A stretch of DNA of 64,000 bases from Sinohyriopsis cumingii (Eukaryota > Mollusca > Bivalvia > Unionida > Unionidae), in contig CM068828.1 of NCBI GenBank assembly GCA_028554795.2, forward strand, positions 7,271,720 through 7,335,719, read 5' to 3'. How positions within the stretch are numbered: position 1 is the first letter of the stretch; the number at the start of each line of letters is the position of its first letter. The position numbers were made by a program, and so were the translations under genes. The notes under the pieces were generated by a model. The model saw nothing but the letters and a program-made list of their open reading frames with translations, did no database searches and had not been told where the DNA came from. This document shows positions 22,796-33,995 of the stretch, one piece after another.

Positions 22796-23041
22796 ATGTG
22801 GACCGATGTACAATCTTCAACGCTTGTGTCTTCGATGATGTTCCGGACGGACATATCAATGTATGTCCGATCCAACTGGACAGTTATCCACAGGACAGAC
22901 ACCAGCCTGTGGATGCGAAGAATCTTATGTGGAGCATCAAGGATGCCTCAAAAGAGTCTTAATCTATGGTCCTGCAGTCAGGCACAGCCTAAGGTCAAGA
23001 AGAAGATGTCACAGATGCCCTTTATGTTAAGGGTATATTAA
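22796..23041 (+). CDS. Small gene of the virus-like island, reading frame uncertain
   Basis: A transcript unit is supported by the TATA box upstream and the histone-type stem-loop downstream, but the frame is not settled. The frame from ATG 22796 runs 81 codons to TAA 23039-23041. A second frame has ATG 22806, a TGA at 22836-22838, then 63 open codons to 23028-23030, Cys-rich with a basic end (RSRRRCHRCPLC). A third is open to 22960 (CTIFNACVFDDVPDGH) but lacks an ATG. Indels have probably scrambled one original frame. No homologue recognised. Confidence 0.4.
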   Translation: MWTDVQSSTLVSSMMFRTDISMYVRSNWTVIHRTDTSLWMRRILCGASRMPQKSLNLWSCSQAQPKVKKKMSQMPFMLRVY

Positions 23042-23044
23042 CAT

Positions 23045-23110
23045 AAAACCAAAGGCCCTTTTCAGGGCCATTCCTATCTCTCGAAAAGATCTTGACTTTC
23101 AATTGCCTAC
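23045..23110. repeat. Right copy of ~62-bp inverted repeat
   Basis: Reverse-complement counterpart of 21936-21998: stem-loop, then CTATCTCTCGAAAAGAT, then CAATTGCC. The 1.17 kb between the copies holds exactly the two divergent genes and their promoter. Confidence 0.85.
23054..23069 (+). terminator. Histone-type 3' stem-loop
   Basis: GGCCCTTTTCAGGGCC: 6-bp stem and TTTC loop, preceded by AACCAAA as in histone mRNAs and followed by ATTCC. A purine-rich TCGAAAAGATC lies 11 nt downstream. It begins 12 nt after the TAA at 23039-23041. No AATAAA lies between the stop and the stem-loop. Confidence 0.82.
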
Positions 23111-23160
23111 CCCTTTTTTTATTTTTTTGTTTAAAAAAATAATAAAAAAATAGAGACCCC

Positions 23161-23460
23161 TCCCTGTTTCAATTTTCGCCTGTTCCATTTTCATAGACCC
23201 ATCAGGTCGGGACCTTATTAAAATAGGGTCCCGACCCTGTTCCATTTCCCCTAGTCCCAAGACAGTCCCACGATTTATTCCCCATGTTCAATTTCCCTTG
23301 TCCCTAGAGTGAATAGTTTTTTTTCTTTCTCCCATGTTAAATTCCCCTTGTCCCTAGAATGGATATTTTTTTTTTCTCCCATGTTAAATTACATAGTCCC
23401 CAGAGTGGATATACCCTTTTTAACATGGAAGTTCCCTAGTCCCTAGACCGTCCCTATTCA
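23161..23460. repeat. Degenerate tandem repeats with a 10-bp perfect hairpin
   Basis: Units resembling CCCATGTTAAATTCCCCTTG then TCCCTAGAATGGATA with a T-run recur with ~50-bp spacing from about 23280 to 23420, with more diverged units (TGTTCCATTT, CTAGTCCC) on each side. GGTCGGGACC at 23205-23214 faces GGTCCCGACC at 23227-23236, a perfect 10-bp stem. The block may be the edge of the virus-like element, but no matching copy was found on the left. Confidence 0.6.
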
Positions 23461-24270
23461 CTACTACCATTGTCATTACCAGCCTGAAACCAAATTTAAT
23501 GTCATTTGTATAAATTCATTTCAAATAAATATTATGATATAGTTGAAGTGTAAAGTCAAGCAAGTATTCTGTTTGCAGATTTTACATTTTAGATATTATA
23601 GTAAAGTCATATTTTCTCTTGTTTAGTAAACTTTATTGCAACTGGTTCCAAAATAGTAAATCTTATTTAATGTTCATTCACCAGAATAGGTATTAATACA
23701 ATCCCGAATTAACTGTATGGTACTAAAATATACCCTGATCTTGTGTGAGATTGTAATATACAGAACTATACCTCAAGACAACAATAATATATTGAATTTA
23801 TATTGTATCAAGACTGTCATGGTTATGAACTCCAACTTTATTCAGGTTTTTTCATAATAAATGATCATCTTGTGCTATGGTTGAAAAGAAATCAAAGTTC
23901 AGTTTAACTCCATTCTCTCCACATTTGTAAGTTGTTAAGAGGCATACTCATCCTCAGTGTTATAGTAAAATGTAATCTTATTTGGATCAATCTTGGTGGT
24001 GTAATATATGAATGGAGAAAGAATATTATCATCCAGATTAAAATATGTTTTATTCAGACTCTACTAAAATTTTTAGTTGGATATGGGTTACGGAGCCTGA
24101 TGTGTACGAACAAAGCAATGTGTACCATGACCTTTTTAACTTAACATTTTAAACTCCTGCAGAAGAAAGAGATTTTTTAGATCCATTAATCTGTATTAAC
24201 AAAAACATTTCTTCAGTATGATTTTCAATTACTTAGTATTGACACAACTCATATTTTAAAGTTGTTGTTT
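23461..24270. other. AT-rich intergenic stretch
   Basis: Short chance frames only; nothing recognised. Confidence 0.5.
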
Positions 24271-24274
24271 TTTT

Positions 24275-24462
24275 GTGTTTGGTTTGGCCTTTTATGGTAA
24301 ACCAACACAAGTAAGTTATTTAGTGCCAAGGCACTTTAAGTATAGTGCCTTGCCCAAGGACACACCATGGTAGCTAACCCAGGTTGGTTTGATGGTAGAA
24401 TTTGAACCTACCTTATTTCACAGGTCCAGAAAGCTAACCACTGAGCCACTACAGCTCCCCAT
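24275..24462 (-). mobile_element. tRNA-headed SINE of a second family
   Basis: On the minus strand the head reads GTAGTGGCTCAGTGGTTAGC ... GGTAGGTTCAAATTCTACC, giving A- and B-box matches. The body contains a dyad built on GTGCCTTGGGCAAGGCAC, a motif conserved in several metazoan SINE families. It is distinct from the SINE at 4949. Confidence 0.7.
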
Positions 24463-26139
24463 CTTATAGTGGAATGCTGGTATACTTTATGATCAAGAAG
24501 GATGGGTTGGGGTATGCATGTTGCATCTGAAAAAAGTGATGGAATTTTTGTTTACATAATATTTTAGTCATACAATATGAATCATTTTCTATAGATTTAA
24601 GATGTATCAGATCAAGTTAAGAAAAATCATATATTCTGTTTCCTGGGAATGTACTAAAATTCACTGTTATTGTTTGATTTTTTGGTAGTAAGCTTACTTG
24701 GTATTTTTTTCTTTTTAACTTGAATACCTAATTTGTTAACATCCTATTCTAAATCTTCAGAGTTCTGTCTATTAAGTGACAACTGTTGATACATGTAGGG
24801 AAGTTTTTGTTTATATCTTTTGATTTTTGTGATTCTGGAAGTTGCAGTATTTGTTGTTGTATTATAACCATTTCAGTAATTTAATGAATGCAGAGTATAC
24901 TGCTCTATAAATGAAATTTAAGTGAAAATAATGTAAAAGTATGTTTCACTGCAAATATAAATTGTTTAAAATAATATATCATTTATCATATGACTATTCA
25001 ATTGTGGTAACTAGTATTCCATCCAATATCTATATATTAAAATATGTCTTTTCATACAGCTGGTGATCATTTCGATACAAGTCCAATTGAACATAATCAA
25101 ATTATCAATGCAGGTGTTTTTATTAGTAGTAGTATTGCAAGTATAAGTGTTAGTATTAAGATTTCATATACAGGTATGATAAGTGTATCATAATGTTTAA
25201 ATGATGCTCCTTGTTACAACATAAAATATGTTCATTGAAACAAATGGTTCACTGGTAAATTGGCAGCAAAGGTCTTCACTGAATTATGTTGCATGAACTA
25301 TTTTACAATAAAACATATATGATGCATCTCAATTATGATGAATGTGAGGAGGAGGATTAATAATAATGCAATTTAAGTTATCTTCATAACATAAGTTCTA
25401 GCAGATGTGTAATTTTTATGTGGTTCATCATCAGTTTGAAACTGGTCTGTGATTTCTGGATCTGGACATACCTGGTCCCCTGCTGTTGTGCTGCTATGGT
25501 CTTTACAGTTCATTAGGATATCAGTTACACTTGGTTTACATTTAGAACCCCATAGGATGGAATGCCCAGTTTGAAACTGAGAGAATGGTTAATTATCCAT
25601 AATATAACTCCTGCAGTTATTATTAGGTTTGATATCAAGGTCTTTCTTTAAAAGCTTTTCAACTCAGGTTCTGTTCTACCATACAGATAAATAAAGTCAA
25701 ATTCAAGGCTTTCAGATTTGTCCAGTTTGTTTCATGTGTTGCGGCAGACAGACTGTATATTGCCACTGTACCATATAAATATCAGTGCTTAGTCTGCTCT
25801 CAGTTGCTGTGGTTTGATTAGTTACAAGTGTCATCACATGTGACTAATTATTGACCAATGTAATGAAACTTGTATAATTAGAAGGCTGTATTTAAAAACT
25901 CTAAAGATCTTAAAAAGAAAATTGGATCGGGGTAAGTAAAACCTTTTACTTTGACCATTTGGCTAGAAAATAATTTTCAATAAGTTTAAATTGGATAATA
26001 GTAATATAATAATTAATTACACAAATCAGAATAAAAGCTATTTGCATATCCCCTTACAGCTGTTGCTTTTTCATAGTACTAAGTAGAACAAAGTATAGTT
26101 AAGACAGATAGCTTTAAGCTAGAATTAAACTCAAATAAA
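24463..26139. other. AT-rich stretch; LINE 5' region near its end
   Basis: No genes recognised. The 5' untranslated part of the LINE presumably begins somewhere in 25.9-26.2 kb; its exact start was not determined. Confidence 0.45.
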
Positions 26140-26223
26140 TTGCAAGAAATCAAAACAAACCCAGGATTAAAACTAAAGAAATATCCTGTCATATATACCT
26201 TACATCAAATAAAGAAACTCAAG

Positions 26224-27576
26224 ATGGATAACAACAAAATTAATGTCACATCATCAAATAGTTATCTCAGCTGCCTGGTCAACCTAAAGGCAGATAAACT
26301 AAGGCAAACTTACTCCGAAGCAGTCTCATCCCCCCTAAGAGAAAAACGACAGATACAGTTCTTAACGCCAATTTTCAACTCGACCCCAACTGACTCGATG
26401 AGTAGACTCTACCTGTCACCAAGCGTAAACGAGAATGTGGACAATCTACCGAGTAACCGCAAAACTACATCCGACATGAGTACCCAAACTGAGGAACAAT
26501 ACTCAACAAGCACAAAAACAACCCAGACCACGCTGGTTAAAAACACTAGCAGCCAGGGGACTCAAACTGAGAACCTACTAGATGAAACAGAACGCCCTCA
26601 CCCTACCACAAATAAAGCAGTCACACACGACTCAACAAAAGGTAAGAATAATAGGAAAACCAAATCCCAAATACCAGTTAGAAAGAATAAGGAACACACT
26701 AACTGTCAGAATACAAGACCCAGCAAGCCGGTTATGGACAACGAAACAAAGTCAGCTAAAGAGACAAACACCAGGGGAAAAAAGACCAGTCTGCAAAATA
26801 TCCAAAACAAGAAACACCCCGCTGAACTGACTCTCTTCGTCAAGGGAGTAAATTCCAAAATAACGAAGTTAGCCTTTAAAACCATAGCATGGCAATTGAA
26901 CAAACATCACCAAGGAGAATTCACGCTTAAAAGCACTAGAGACGACTTGCTGATAATCAAATGCACCACTGAACAACAGATTGCCAAATATATGGAAATT
27001 GAAAGAATAGACCAAATAAATGTTCAGGTCACTAGACACAACAGAACAAAACAACACATAGACCCAAACCCCCCAAAAACACACAACAAAGGAGTCATAT
27101 ACGTATCAACTCAAAATAAAACCAATGAAATAGTAGACTACATAAGGAGTAAAGGACAGGAAGTAGAGAAAGCAATCCGCCTAAAAACAAGAAGGGGAAA
27201 GGATAGCACTGCAGTGGTACTCTTTTTTAAGGGCGCCACCCCAGAAACTATCAAAATAGCCGAAAAACTCGAGGCTAAAAAAATTTTTGCTTTCAAAAAC
27301 AAACCACGGTTCTGTGGCAACTGCAAAAATTGGGGGCATTACTCTAAGAGTTGCGGAAACCTATTCCGGTGCAATCAATGTGGTCTTCACCACCCAGACC
27401 GGAAAACATGTAGCGCCACCAATCAGCACTGCGCTAACTGTAGTGGTAACCACAAACCAAACCATGCAGAATGCCCCAGGGCTCTTAGAGAAGCCCTAAT
27501 AGTCGAATATATGATCTCCCATGGGGTAAACTATAAGCAGGCCAAAACAAAAATCAGGATACCAAAAACAAAATAA
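26224..27576 (+). CDS. LINE ORF1 (gag-like, triple zinc knuckle)
   Basis: 450 residues from ATG 26224; the frame is also open upstream but without a good start. A Ser/Thr/Lys-rich N-terminus has repeated TQTE/TQT motifs. A middle RNA-binding-like domain follows (from TLFVKGVNSKITKLAF to GKDSTAVVLFFKG). Then come three Cys/His knuckles: CGNCKNWGHYSKSC, CNQCGLHHPDRKTC and CANCSGNHKPNHAEC. This is the layout of ORF1 proteins in I/Jockey-type LINEs, which coat element RNA in the particle. The frame is intact and lies 87 bp upstream of ORF2. Confidence 0.9.
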   Translation: MDNNKINVTSSNSYLSCLVNLKADKLRQTYSEAVSSPLREKRQIQFLTPIFNSTPTDSMSRLYLSPSVNENVDNLPSNRKTTSDMSTQTEEQYSTSTKTTQTTLVKNTSSQGTQTENLLDETERPHPTTNKAVTHDSTKGKNNRKTKSQIPVRKNKEHTNCQNTRPSKPVMDNETKSAKETNTRGKKTSLQNIQNKKHPAELTLFVKGVNSKITKLAFKTIAWQLNKHHQGEFTLKSTRDDLLIIKCTTEQQIAKYMEIERIDQINVQVTRHNRTKQHIDPNPPKTHNKGVIYVSTQNKTNEIVDYIRSKGQEVEKAIRLKTRRGKDSTAVVLFFKGATPETIKIAEKLEAKKIFAFKNKPRFCGNCKNWGHYSKSCGNLFRCNQCGLHHPDRKTCSATNQHCANCSGNHKPNHAECPRALREALIVEYMISHGVNYKQAKTKIRIPKTK

Positions 27577-27663
27577 ATAGGTAGCACCCTCACTGGTAGG
27601 AAACACGCATAAAACGAAAACAACAGTAAATTAAACAAACTATAAAGACTTTTTGCACTAGAG

Positions 27664-30600
27664 ATGGATTCCAGAGCAGAAATCAAAATATGGCAATGGA
27701 ATGCACGCGGCCTTAGGGCCCACGCTGACCAACTAAATAACAAAATACTTGAACAGGAAAGAAAACCAGATGTTATATGCATACAGGAAACCCACCTAAA
27801 TGATACCTCACGTATCCCAAACATCATAGGCTACAACACCAAATACCTAAAGCATCGATCCCCCACAGCAAGAGGAGGGGGGTTAGCAACCTTTGTTAGA
27901 GATGGAATTACATCAGAAATGCATAAATTAACAGATAGTAGACCGCCCAATGACTTCGAAATACAGATAGTCAAAATAACCGCTCAAACTAAGCAGGTAC
28001 TAATCGTTAACCTCTATGAAACAAATGAGCAGCGCAATTTAAGTGCAGACGAAACAATCAAAATGATTAAAGACTGTGGAGAATGGGTGGTAATATGCGG
28101 GGACTTCAATGCGCACAATGAACTATGGGGGAGTCAAAAGACGGACATTAAAGGAAAAATTGTAGAAAAATGGGCACAAAAATGCAACTTAGTTTTTCTA
28201 AACAACGGAATGCACACCCGGATAGATGACAGAACAGGCCACACATCCGCAATAGACCTATCTCTATGCACACCAAGATTAACAGGCATTTCTGATTGGC
28301 AAGTTGATGAAAGCGACCCTATGGGAAGTGACCATTACCTTATAAATATAGAAATACAAATTAGAATACCTCAAAATAAAGCGTCCTTCACACCAAGATG
28401 GAAATACGAACAGGCCAACTGGATTAGGTTCAAACAGATAGGTGACTCAATCGACCCAGAAACCATATATCACCGGGACATTGACACCTTTAATGACAAA
28501 TTAATAGAAACCATTAACACAATGGCCCAAGAAACAATTCCTAAAACTAAAGGAGTAGCACCCAAACCCACGGTGCCCTGGTGGAATAATGAATGTAAAA
28601 TAGCAATTAAAGAGAAAAAAAGAGCTCTAAACAAATTCAAAAGAACTAAAAATAATAGGGACTTTAACTACTACAAGGAAAAGGAAAAAACTGCCAAACA
28701 AACTATTATGATAGCTAAACAAAACTCATGGAGAGAATTCTGCTCAAAACTAGATATTAACACAAAATCGAAGGAGGTGTGGCAAAGAATTAAAAAAATG
28801 AGAGGCAAAACTAAATCAATAACCCCCAACATACCTGGACAAAACAACAAACATAAGGCAGAATTATTCGCAAACTATTTCGCCAACATGTGTAGCAATA
28901 CCAACTTAGAGGATAAGTTTAAAAATCATAAAAGGCAATTTGAGGAAAGCAACTCTGACAACATAAAGGAAGCAGGAAATAATGACGGCCCACTAAACCT
29001 TCCGTTTACAGAAGCCGAATGGAGAAAGGCCCTCGCCGGCAAAAAGACCACATCCCCCGGGGAGGATACTTTGGGGTATGAAATGTACAAGAACCTACCC
29101 AAAAAACTTGTCACAATTGCACTTAACCTCATTAATAAAATATGGGAAACCGGTACCATACCTATAAGATGGAAAAAGGCAGTAGTGGTCCCGATTCTTA
29201 AGCCTGGAAAACCCTCAAGCGATATAAAATCATACAGGCCCATATCACTAACAGACAATATATGTAAAATAATGGAAACTATGGTAAACAACAGGCTGAA
29301 ATACCATTTAGAAAGCAAAGGACTACTAGCTAATACACAGAGTGGGTTTCGCAACTACCGAAGCACAATAGACCAACTCATGAGACTAGAAACCGCTGTC
29401 AAATTAGCATCTAGAGAAAAATTTTAAAAATCCAGATATGTTACAGCCATCTTCTTAGACATGGAAAAAGCATATGATCTAATGTGGACTAAGGGACTGA
29501 TAAGTAAACTTAAACCATACGGAATAACTGGCAATATATACAAATTTATTGCTAACTTCCTAACCGATAGAAAGATACAAGTCAGACTAGGACAAGACTA
29601 CTCCGAACGATACAAACTGGAAAATGGTACGCCACAATGAAGCGTAATCAGCCCAACTTTATTTAATATAATGATAAACAACCTGGAAACAGCGGTAAAA
29701 CCCAACCACCTTGACTTATCCCAATTCGCCGATGACAGCGCCGTATGGAAAACTGGCAACCCAGCCAGCAGAGAAACGACCAAGCACTTACAAAAAGGAC
29801 TAAACGATATAGGAAATTGGACAGATAAATGGGGATTTAAATTGTCACCTCTAAAAACAGTAGGCATAGTTTTCAATCCGGGAGGTGGCCACCCCCCACC
29901 CACTCCAAACTTAACCCTAAAGGGGGTACCCATCAAATTCGAAAAACAAGCGACACTCCTAGGTATGGTATTCGACCACGAACTCACGTGGGCAGCTCAT
30001 ATCCAAGAACTCGTAACGAAGTGCAAATGAGACATCAACCTCCACAGAAACCTCAGAGGGGTGAATTGGGGGGTTGATCAAAAAACACTCGTTACCCTAT
30101 ATAGAGCACTTATAAGAGCAAAATTGGACTACGGTTGCCAGGTATATGGAGCGGCGAACGCCACGTTACTAAAGAAACTAGACACAGTCCAATCAAAAGC
30201 GCTAAGGGTATGCACCGGCGTCCTAAATGGTACCCCCACACAAGATATCTTAATAATAGTAGGAGAACCCCCGCTAGACCTAAGGCGGAAGGAATTGATG
30301 CTGCGATACTCGACTCGAATATCAATACACCAACCCAACCACCTCACGCTACAAGCCCTCTTAGCATGCGACAAACCATTCGATACAAAAGGAAAAAATA
30401 AAAAAATACCTAGTGGGAAAATAATTATAGAATTAAAAAGGAAATTTCAAATCGCAAATATCAACCCAGAAAAAATAAGGTACTACCCAGACCCCCCGTG
30501 GACCTGTCCCACACCACAAATAGATCTTAGCTTACGTAAACTAGGACAAAAACAAAATGACCCGATAGGACTAAGAGCATCAATACTAACGTACATTGAC

Positions 30601-31487
30601 AACAAATACGAGACATACACGCAAATCTTCGCAGATGGATCAAAAACCAAAAATCCAAATAAAACTGCAGCAGGGATAGTGATCCCAAAATTAGATGTCG
30701 CCGTTGGAAAAAGACTCCCAGACCAATGCGCTATATACACGGTAGAATTCATGGCAATACTAATGGCATTAACATACGTCAAAACATACCCCACAACTAA
30801 GGCAGTCATTCTAAGCGACTCTTACAGTGTACTACAATCGTTAGCAACAGACCAATCCAAGAGCAGACCTAATATGATTAATCATGCAAGATCGCTACTT
30901 AAAGAGATTGAAAAAAACAACAAACACGTTGAATTCGTATGGATACCCTCTCACATCCATAATCCCAGGCAATGACAAAGCAGATGCAGAAGCAAAAAAC
31001 GCCACAAACGAACCAAAAGCCCAAAATATAGCATACAGCGTCACTGAAATCAATAAAATGGGACAAGATCAATGACATGTGGCAAGAGCTATGGGAAAAA
31101 TCGGATGCAAACAGTCTAATACACACGATGATGAAAAAAGTAAGTAGAAAAGTCGAAAGTCCGACCTTCAAAAATCCATACGATATAACAATAATAAATA
31201 GAATAAGAACAGGTAAAACACTATTGGCAGGATGCGCAGGGAAACACACAAAAAGGGGACCAACCGAAAACTGCCCCTACTGCCCAACTCCAGAAACAAT
31301 CGCACACTTAATAAATATATGCCCCAAATACAACCAGGAAAGGGCCGAACTAAAATCTCAACAGGAACAAATAGGAGAACGGTGGACATACCCGGAGTTA
31401 CTTGTGGCAAAAAACAATAACATAGGAATGACCTATAATAACATCATGACATTCATTAACAAAATAGGCAAAAGGGGACAAATCTAA
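27664..31487 (+). pseudogene. LINE ORF2: endonuclease, reverse transcriptase, RNase H (inactivated)
   Basis: Starts at ATG 27664. An AP-type endonuclease comes first (IWQWNARGL, CIQETH, CGDFNAHNELWG, SDHYLINIE), then RT (SYRPISLTDNICKI, FLDMEKAYD near 29.46 kb, FADDSAVW near 29.73 kb), then RNase H (FADGSKTK, YTVEFMAI, LSDSYSV). The C-terminal end has a CPYCPTPETIAHLINIC finger. RNase H together with a gag-like ORF1 points to the I group. Breaks: in-frame TAA at 29425-29427; TGA at 29638-29640, where a glycine is usual before SVISP; TGA at 30028-30030; a frame change near 30955 within the RNase H end; another near 31060. The last frame ends at 31487. The catalytic boxes themselves are intact, so inactivation is fairly recent. 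Confidence 0.92.
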
Positions 31488-32070
31488 ACCGAATGAAGGG
31501 TTGGGTATAAAGAGAGACCATGTAAAGAAATTAAAACCAATAAACCTAAAAGATCGAACCAAAAAAGAAAAAAACCAATCAAAATATTACAAATCACTGT
31601 TTGGGAATTGTGACGGCCGGCTCGGGCTAGTGGGTTCACAGACTGACACCGCCGCTCATAACCCGAACAATAAAAACCAGATAAGGACGAATATTACAAA
31701 ATCACTGTTTTGGAATTATAATGGCATGCTAGGCCCCGTAGGTTCAAAAAAAAACAAAAAAAAAAGAAAAAAAGGAAAAAAAAAAAAAAAAAAAAACAAA
31801 AAAAAAATATTAAAAAGTAAATCAAAGACCAGTCAAAATATTACAAATCACTGTTTGGGAATTGTGACGGCCGGCTCGGTATCGTGGGTTCACAGACTGG
31901 CACAGCCGATCATAACCCGAACAATAAAAACCAGATAAGGACAAAATATTACAAAATCACTGTTTCGGAATTATAACAGCATGCTAGGTCCCGTAGGATC
32001 AAAAAAAAATAAAAAAAAATATAAAAAAATAAAAATAAAAAAAATATACATTAAAATAAATCACAAATAG
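31488..32070 (+). repeat. LINE 3' UTR with duplicated ~260-bp segment and A-rich spacers
   Basis: A block beginning ATTACAAATCACTGTTTGGG and GTGACGGCCGGCTCGG, followed by a sub-block with GGCATGCTAGG and CCCGTAGG, occurs at about 31586-31748 and again at 31842-32000, separated by an A-rich run. Each block has two internal half-repeats (ATTACAAAATCACTGTTT...). Tandem 3'-UTR duplications are known in some LINEs. Confidence 0.8.
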
Positions 32071-32862
32071 CTAAGCTAAACAAAAATAACAGGTAAATAG
32101 CCAAGTGGTCAAAGCGAAGGGAAACAAAGGCAATCAAACCACCTCCCTCGAAGAAAACATCTCACGGCGAACATGGCAGTATCAAAAGGACGAGAAGGCC
32201 AAAATAGAAACGGACACGGGATAAGGCAGAAAGAGCTGAAATAAAGAAGAGCAGGAAAAGGCACAGGATGAAGTTAAACGTCCTAAGGCAGTAAAAGAAG
32301 AAAGAACAGGACACTTGCAGACCTTGGGGAATGAAGGCAGAAACAATGAAAAGAGTATGCCTCAAATAAACAAACCACCCCCACCCCCCAGTATGAAAAG
32401 AATTGCCTTCCCGAAATCAAACAAAAGAAATAAGGCCACCCCCCCCCACATCTACTTATAAGTGTGAATGAGAAAGTGAGCGTGAATGTGTGTTGTCGGG
32501 ATATGTGGGAAAAGCAGAAAAACGAACAAAAATGTCTATAGCCATCACACAAATATAGCATACACACTCCCTACCCACCTTTTTTTTCTTTTCTTTTCTT
32601 TTTTTTTTCTTTTTTTACAAACAAATTTTACCACATAGGGCTTTCATTCTGACCCACGAAAGCCCTCTTTTGACCAACAACTTACTGGCCCTGAAACACA
32701 CTGATTGGTTTAAAGCCACACGTACGAAATACTTAACCAAATTGAGATCTCCAAAACAAAATAAAGGGCTACTAAAAGCCTACTAGATGTGAAAAAATTT
32801 TCGGAAAATTCAAGTACGCAAAGTACACAAAATTTAATAGACCTTACAAAAGATAGGAAAAT
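32071..32862. other. A-rich then T-rich sequence, possibly distal LINE tail
   Basis: A purine-rich stretch (about 32.1-32.35 kb) and C-rich/T-rich runs (32.37-32.62 kb). No gene recognised. The 3' end of the LINE insertion was not located. Confidence 0.4.
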
Positions 32863-33007
32863 TCACAACTCAGGAATATCTGAAGCGTATGTGACAATCA
32901 CATGTTTGGCAAGATAGTACAGGAATAGCCCAATAAATATAGGGAACTGGGCATTGATTGCAACGAAAATTTCATAATACTGCTGCTGGTGTGCTTCGGT
33001 TACTGCC
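32863..33007 (-). CDS. Candidate terminal exon encoding one membrane segment
   Basis: On the minus strand a strong acceptor (CTTCCTCTCTCATTTCAG) at 33008-33025 is followed by an open frame to a stop at 32863. It encodes AVTEAHQQQYYEIFVAINAQ followed by FPIFIGLFLYYLAKHVIV and a short tail. The middle is a plausible transmembrane helix. An overlapping frame up to 33206 is also open. The protein was not recognised and the upstream exon is not settled. Confidence 0.35.
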
Positions 33008-33207
33008 TGAAATGAGAGAGGAAGGAGATGCAGGATGCAGAAACAGACCACCAACGGAGTACAACGATGGAGAAGGTTGCAGCGATGAGAGCCTGGGCGG
33101 GACCTTTTGGGGCACCTGGGCTTCGGCTTGCTTGCTTGGGGGCATTGTATAAGTTAATCGCTAAATTCAAAAAGTACACAAGCGTGTACAAACTAAACAG
33201 TCGCACA

Positions 33208-33875
33208 TACCGAAAGGTGCACGTGACTTTAATCCAATGAATGAATGAAATGTGTGCTAGAGGGTAGGGTTAGCAGTTATACTCCCAATTATGTTTGTGA
33301 TGAGCAAAAGCAGCTGCACAAATTTGAGCTTTTAGTTTGGTTCTGGTAGGGTCAAAGGATGCAGGTACATTTTACATTCATTTTTTACTAGAAATAGCTA
33401 TTTTCAATATTTTTCTGTGACAAGGCAACTAAAAGAATCAGTATGTGCCTTATGCATGAATAAAGTTCACTAGTACTATAACAAATTAGCATACTTTTCA
33501 TCACCCCTCTACCATCAAGATTTTTTTATATTTACCTCTGTAGCAGACACAAATAAAAGTCGGCAGCTCATTTGCAGACTAAGTTACGCATATGATCTCC
33601 AATGCTCATCTAACTGTGACAGGCAGTCACCAACAAGCCAACCTATTTCCATGCCTAACTCAAAGTAAATCTGAACCACATTATAGATTTAGCTTATGTG
33701 TAAATTTATAAATGCTAGGCTTGTGATAATTAGGTTCATGCCTTCTACCTTAAAAATTAGAGTGATGTCAAAATACGAAACTATCCAGTGAGACCTATGA
33801 TGTTAATTTTAATCCCTATGGGATTTGTGACATAAAAACCCAAATGCTTTATGTATTAAAAGGTAACTAATGGGG
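33208..33875. other. AT-rich stretch, nothing recognised
   Basis: No exon, RNA gene or repeat recognised. Confidence 0.5.
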
Positions 33876-33995
33876 GCAGGATCTGCAGTGAATCAATGGT
33901 TAGTATGCTAGACTCCTGATAAAAATGTTTGTGTTAAAATCCTGTTATCAAGTCAACCAGGTTACCTACTGCAATGTACCCTTGCCTTACTCCAA
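33876..33995 (+). mobile_element. Decayed tRNA-headed SINE fragment
   Basis: CAGTGAATCAATGGTTAGTA resembles an A box and GTGTTAAAATCCTGTTATC a weak B box, followed by CAACCAGGTTACC. It is similar to the heads at 24.4 and 47.6 kb but diverged. Confidence 0.45.

Noticed and set aside
22836-22838. Selenocysteine TGA in a Cys-rich frame
   Set aside because: No SECIS-like structure was seen in the 3' region; a nonsense or frame mutation is simpler.
22796-23041. Histone gene
   Set aside because: The stem-loop suggested a histone, but none of the three frames nor the divergent gene shows histone-fold or histone-tail sequence.
26582-31420. Additional frames on both strands within the LINE
   Set aside because: They overlap ORF1/ORF2 in other frames and lack motifs of their own.
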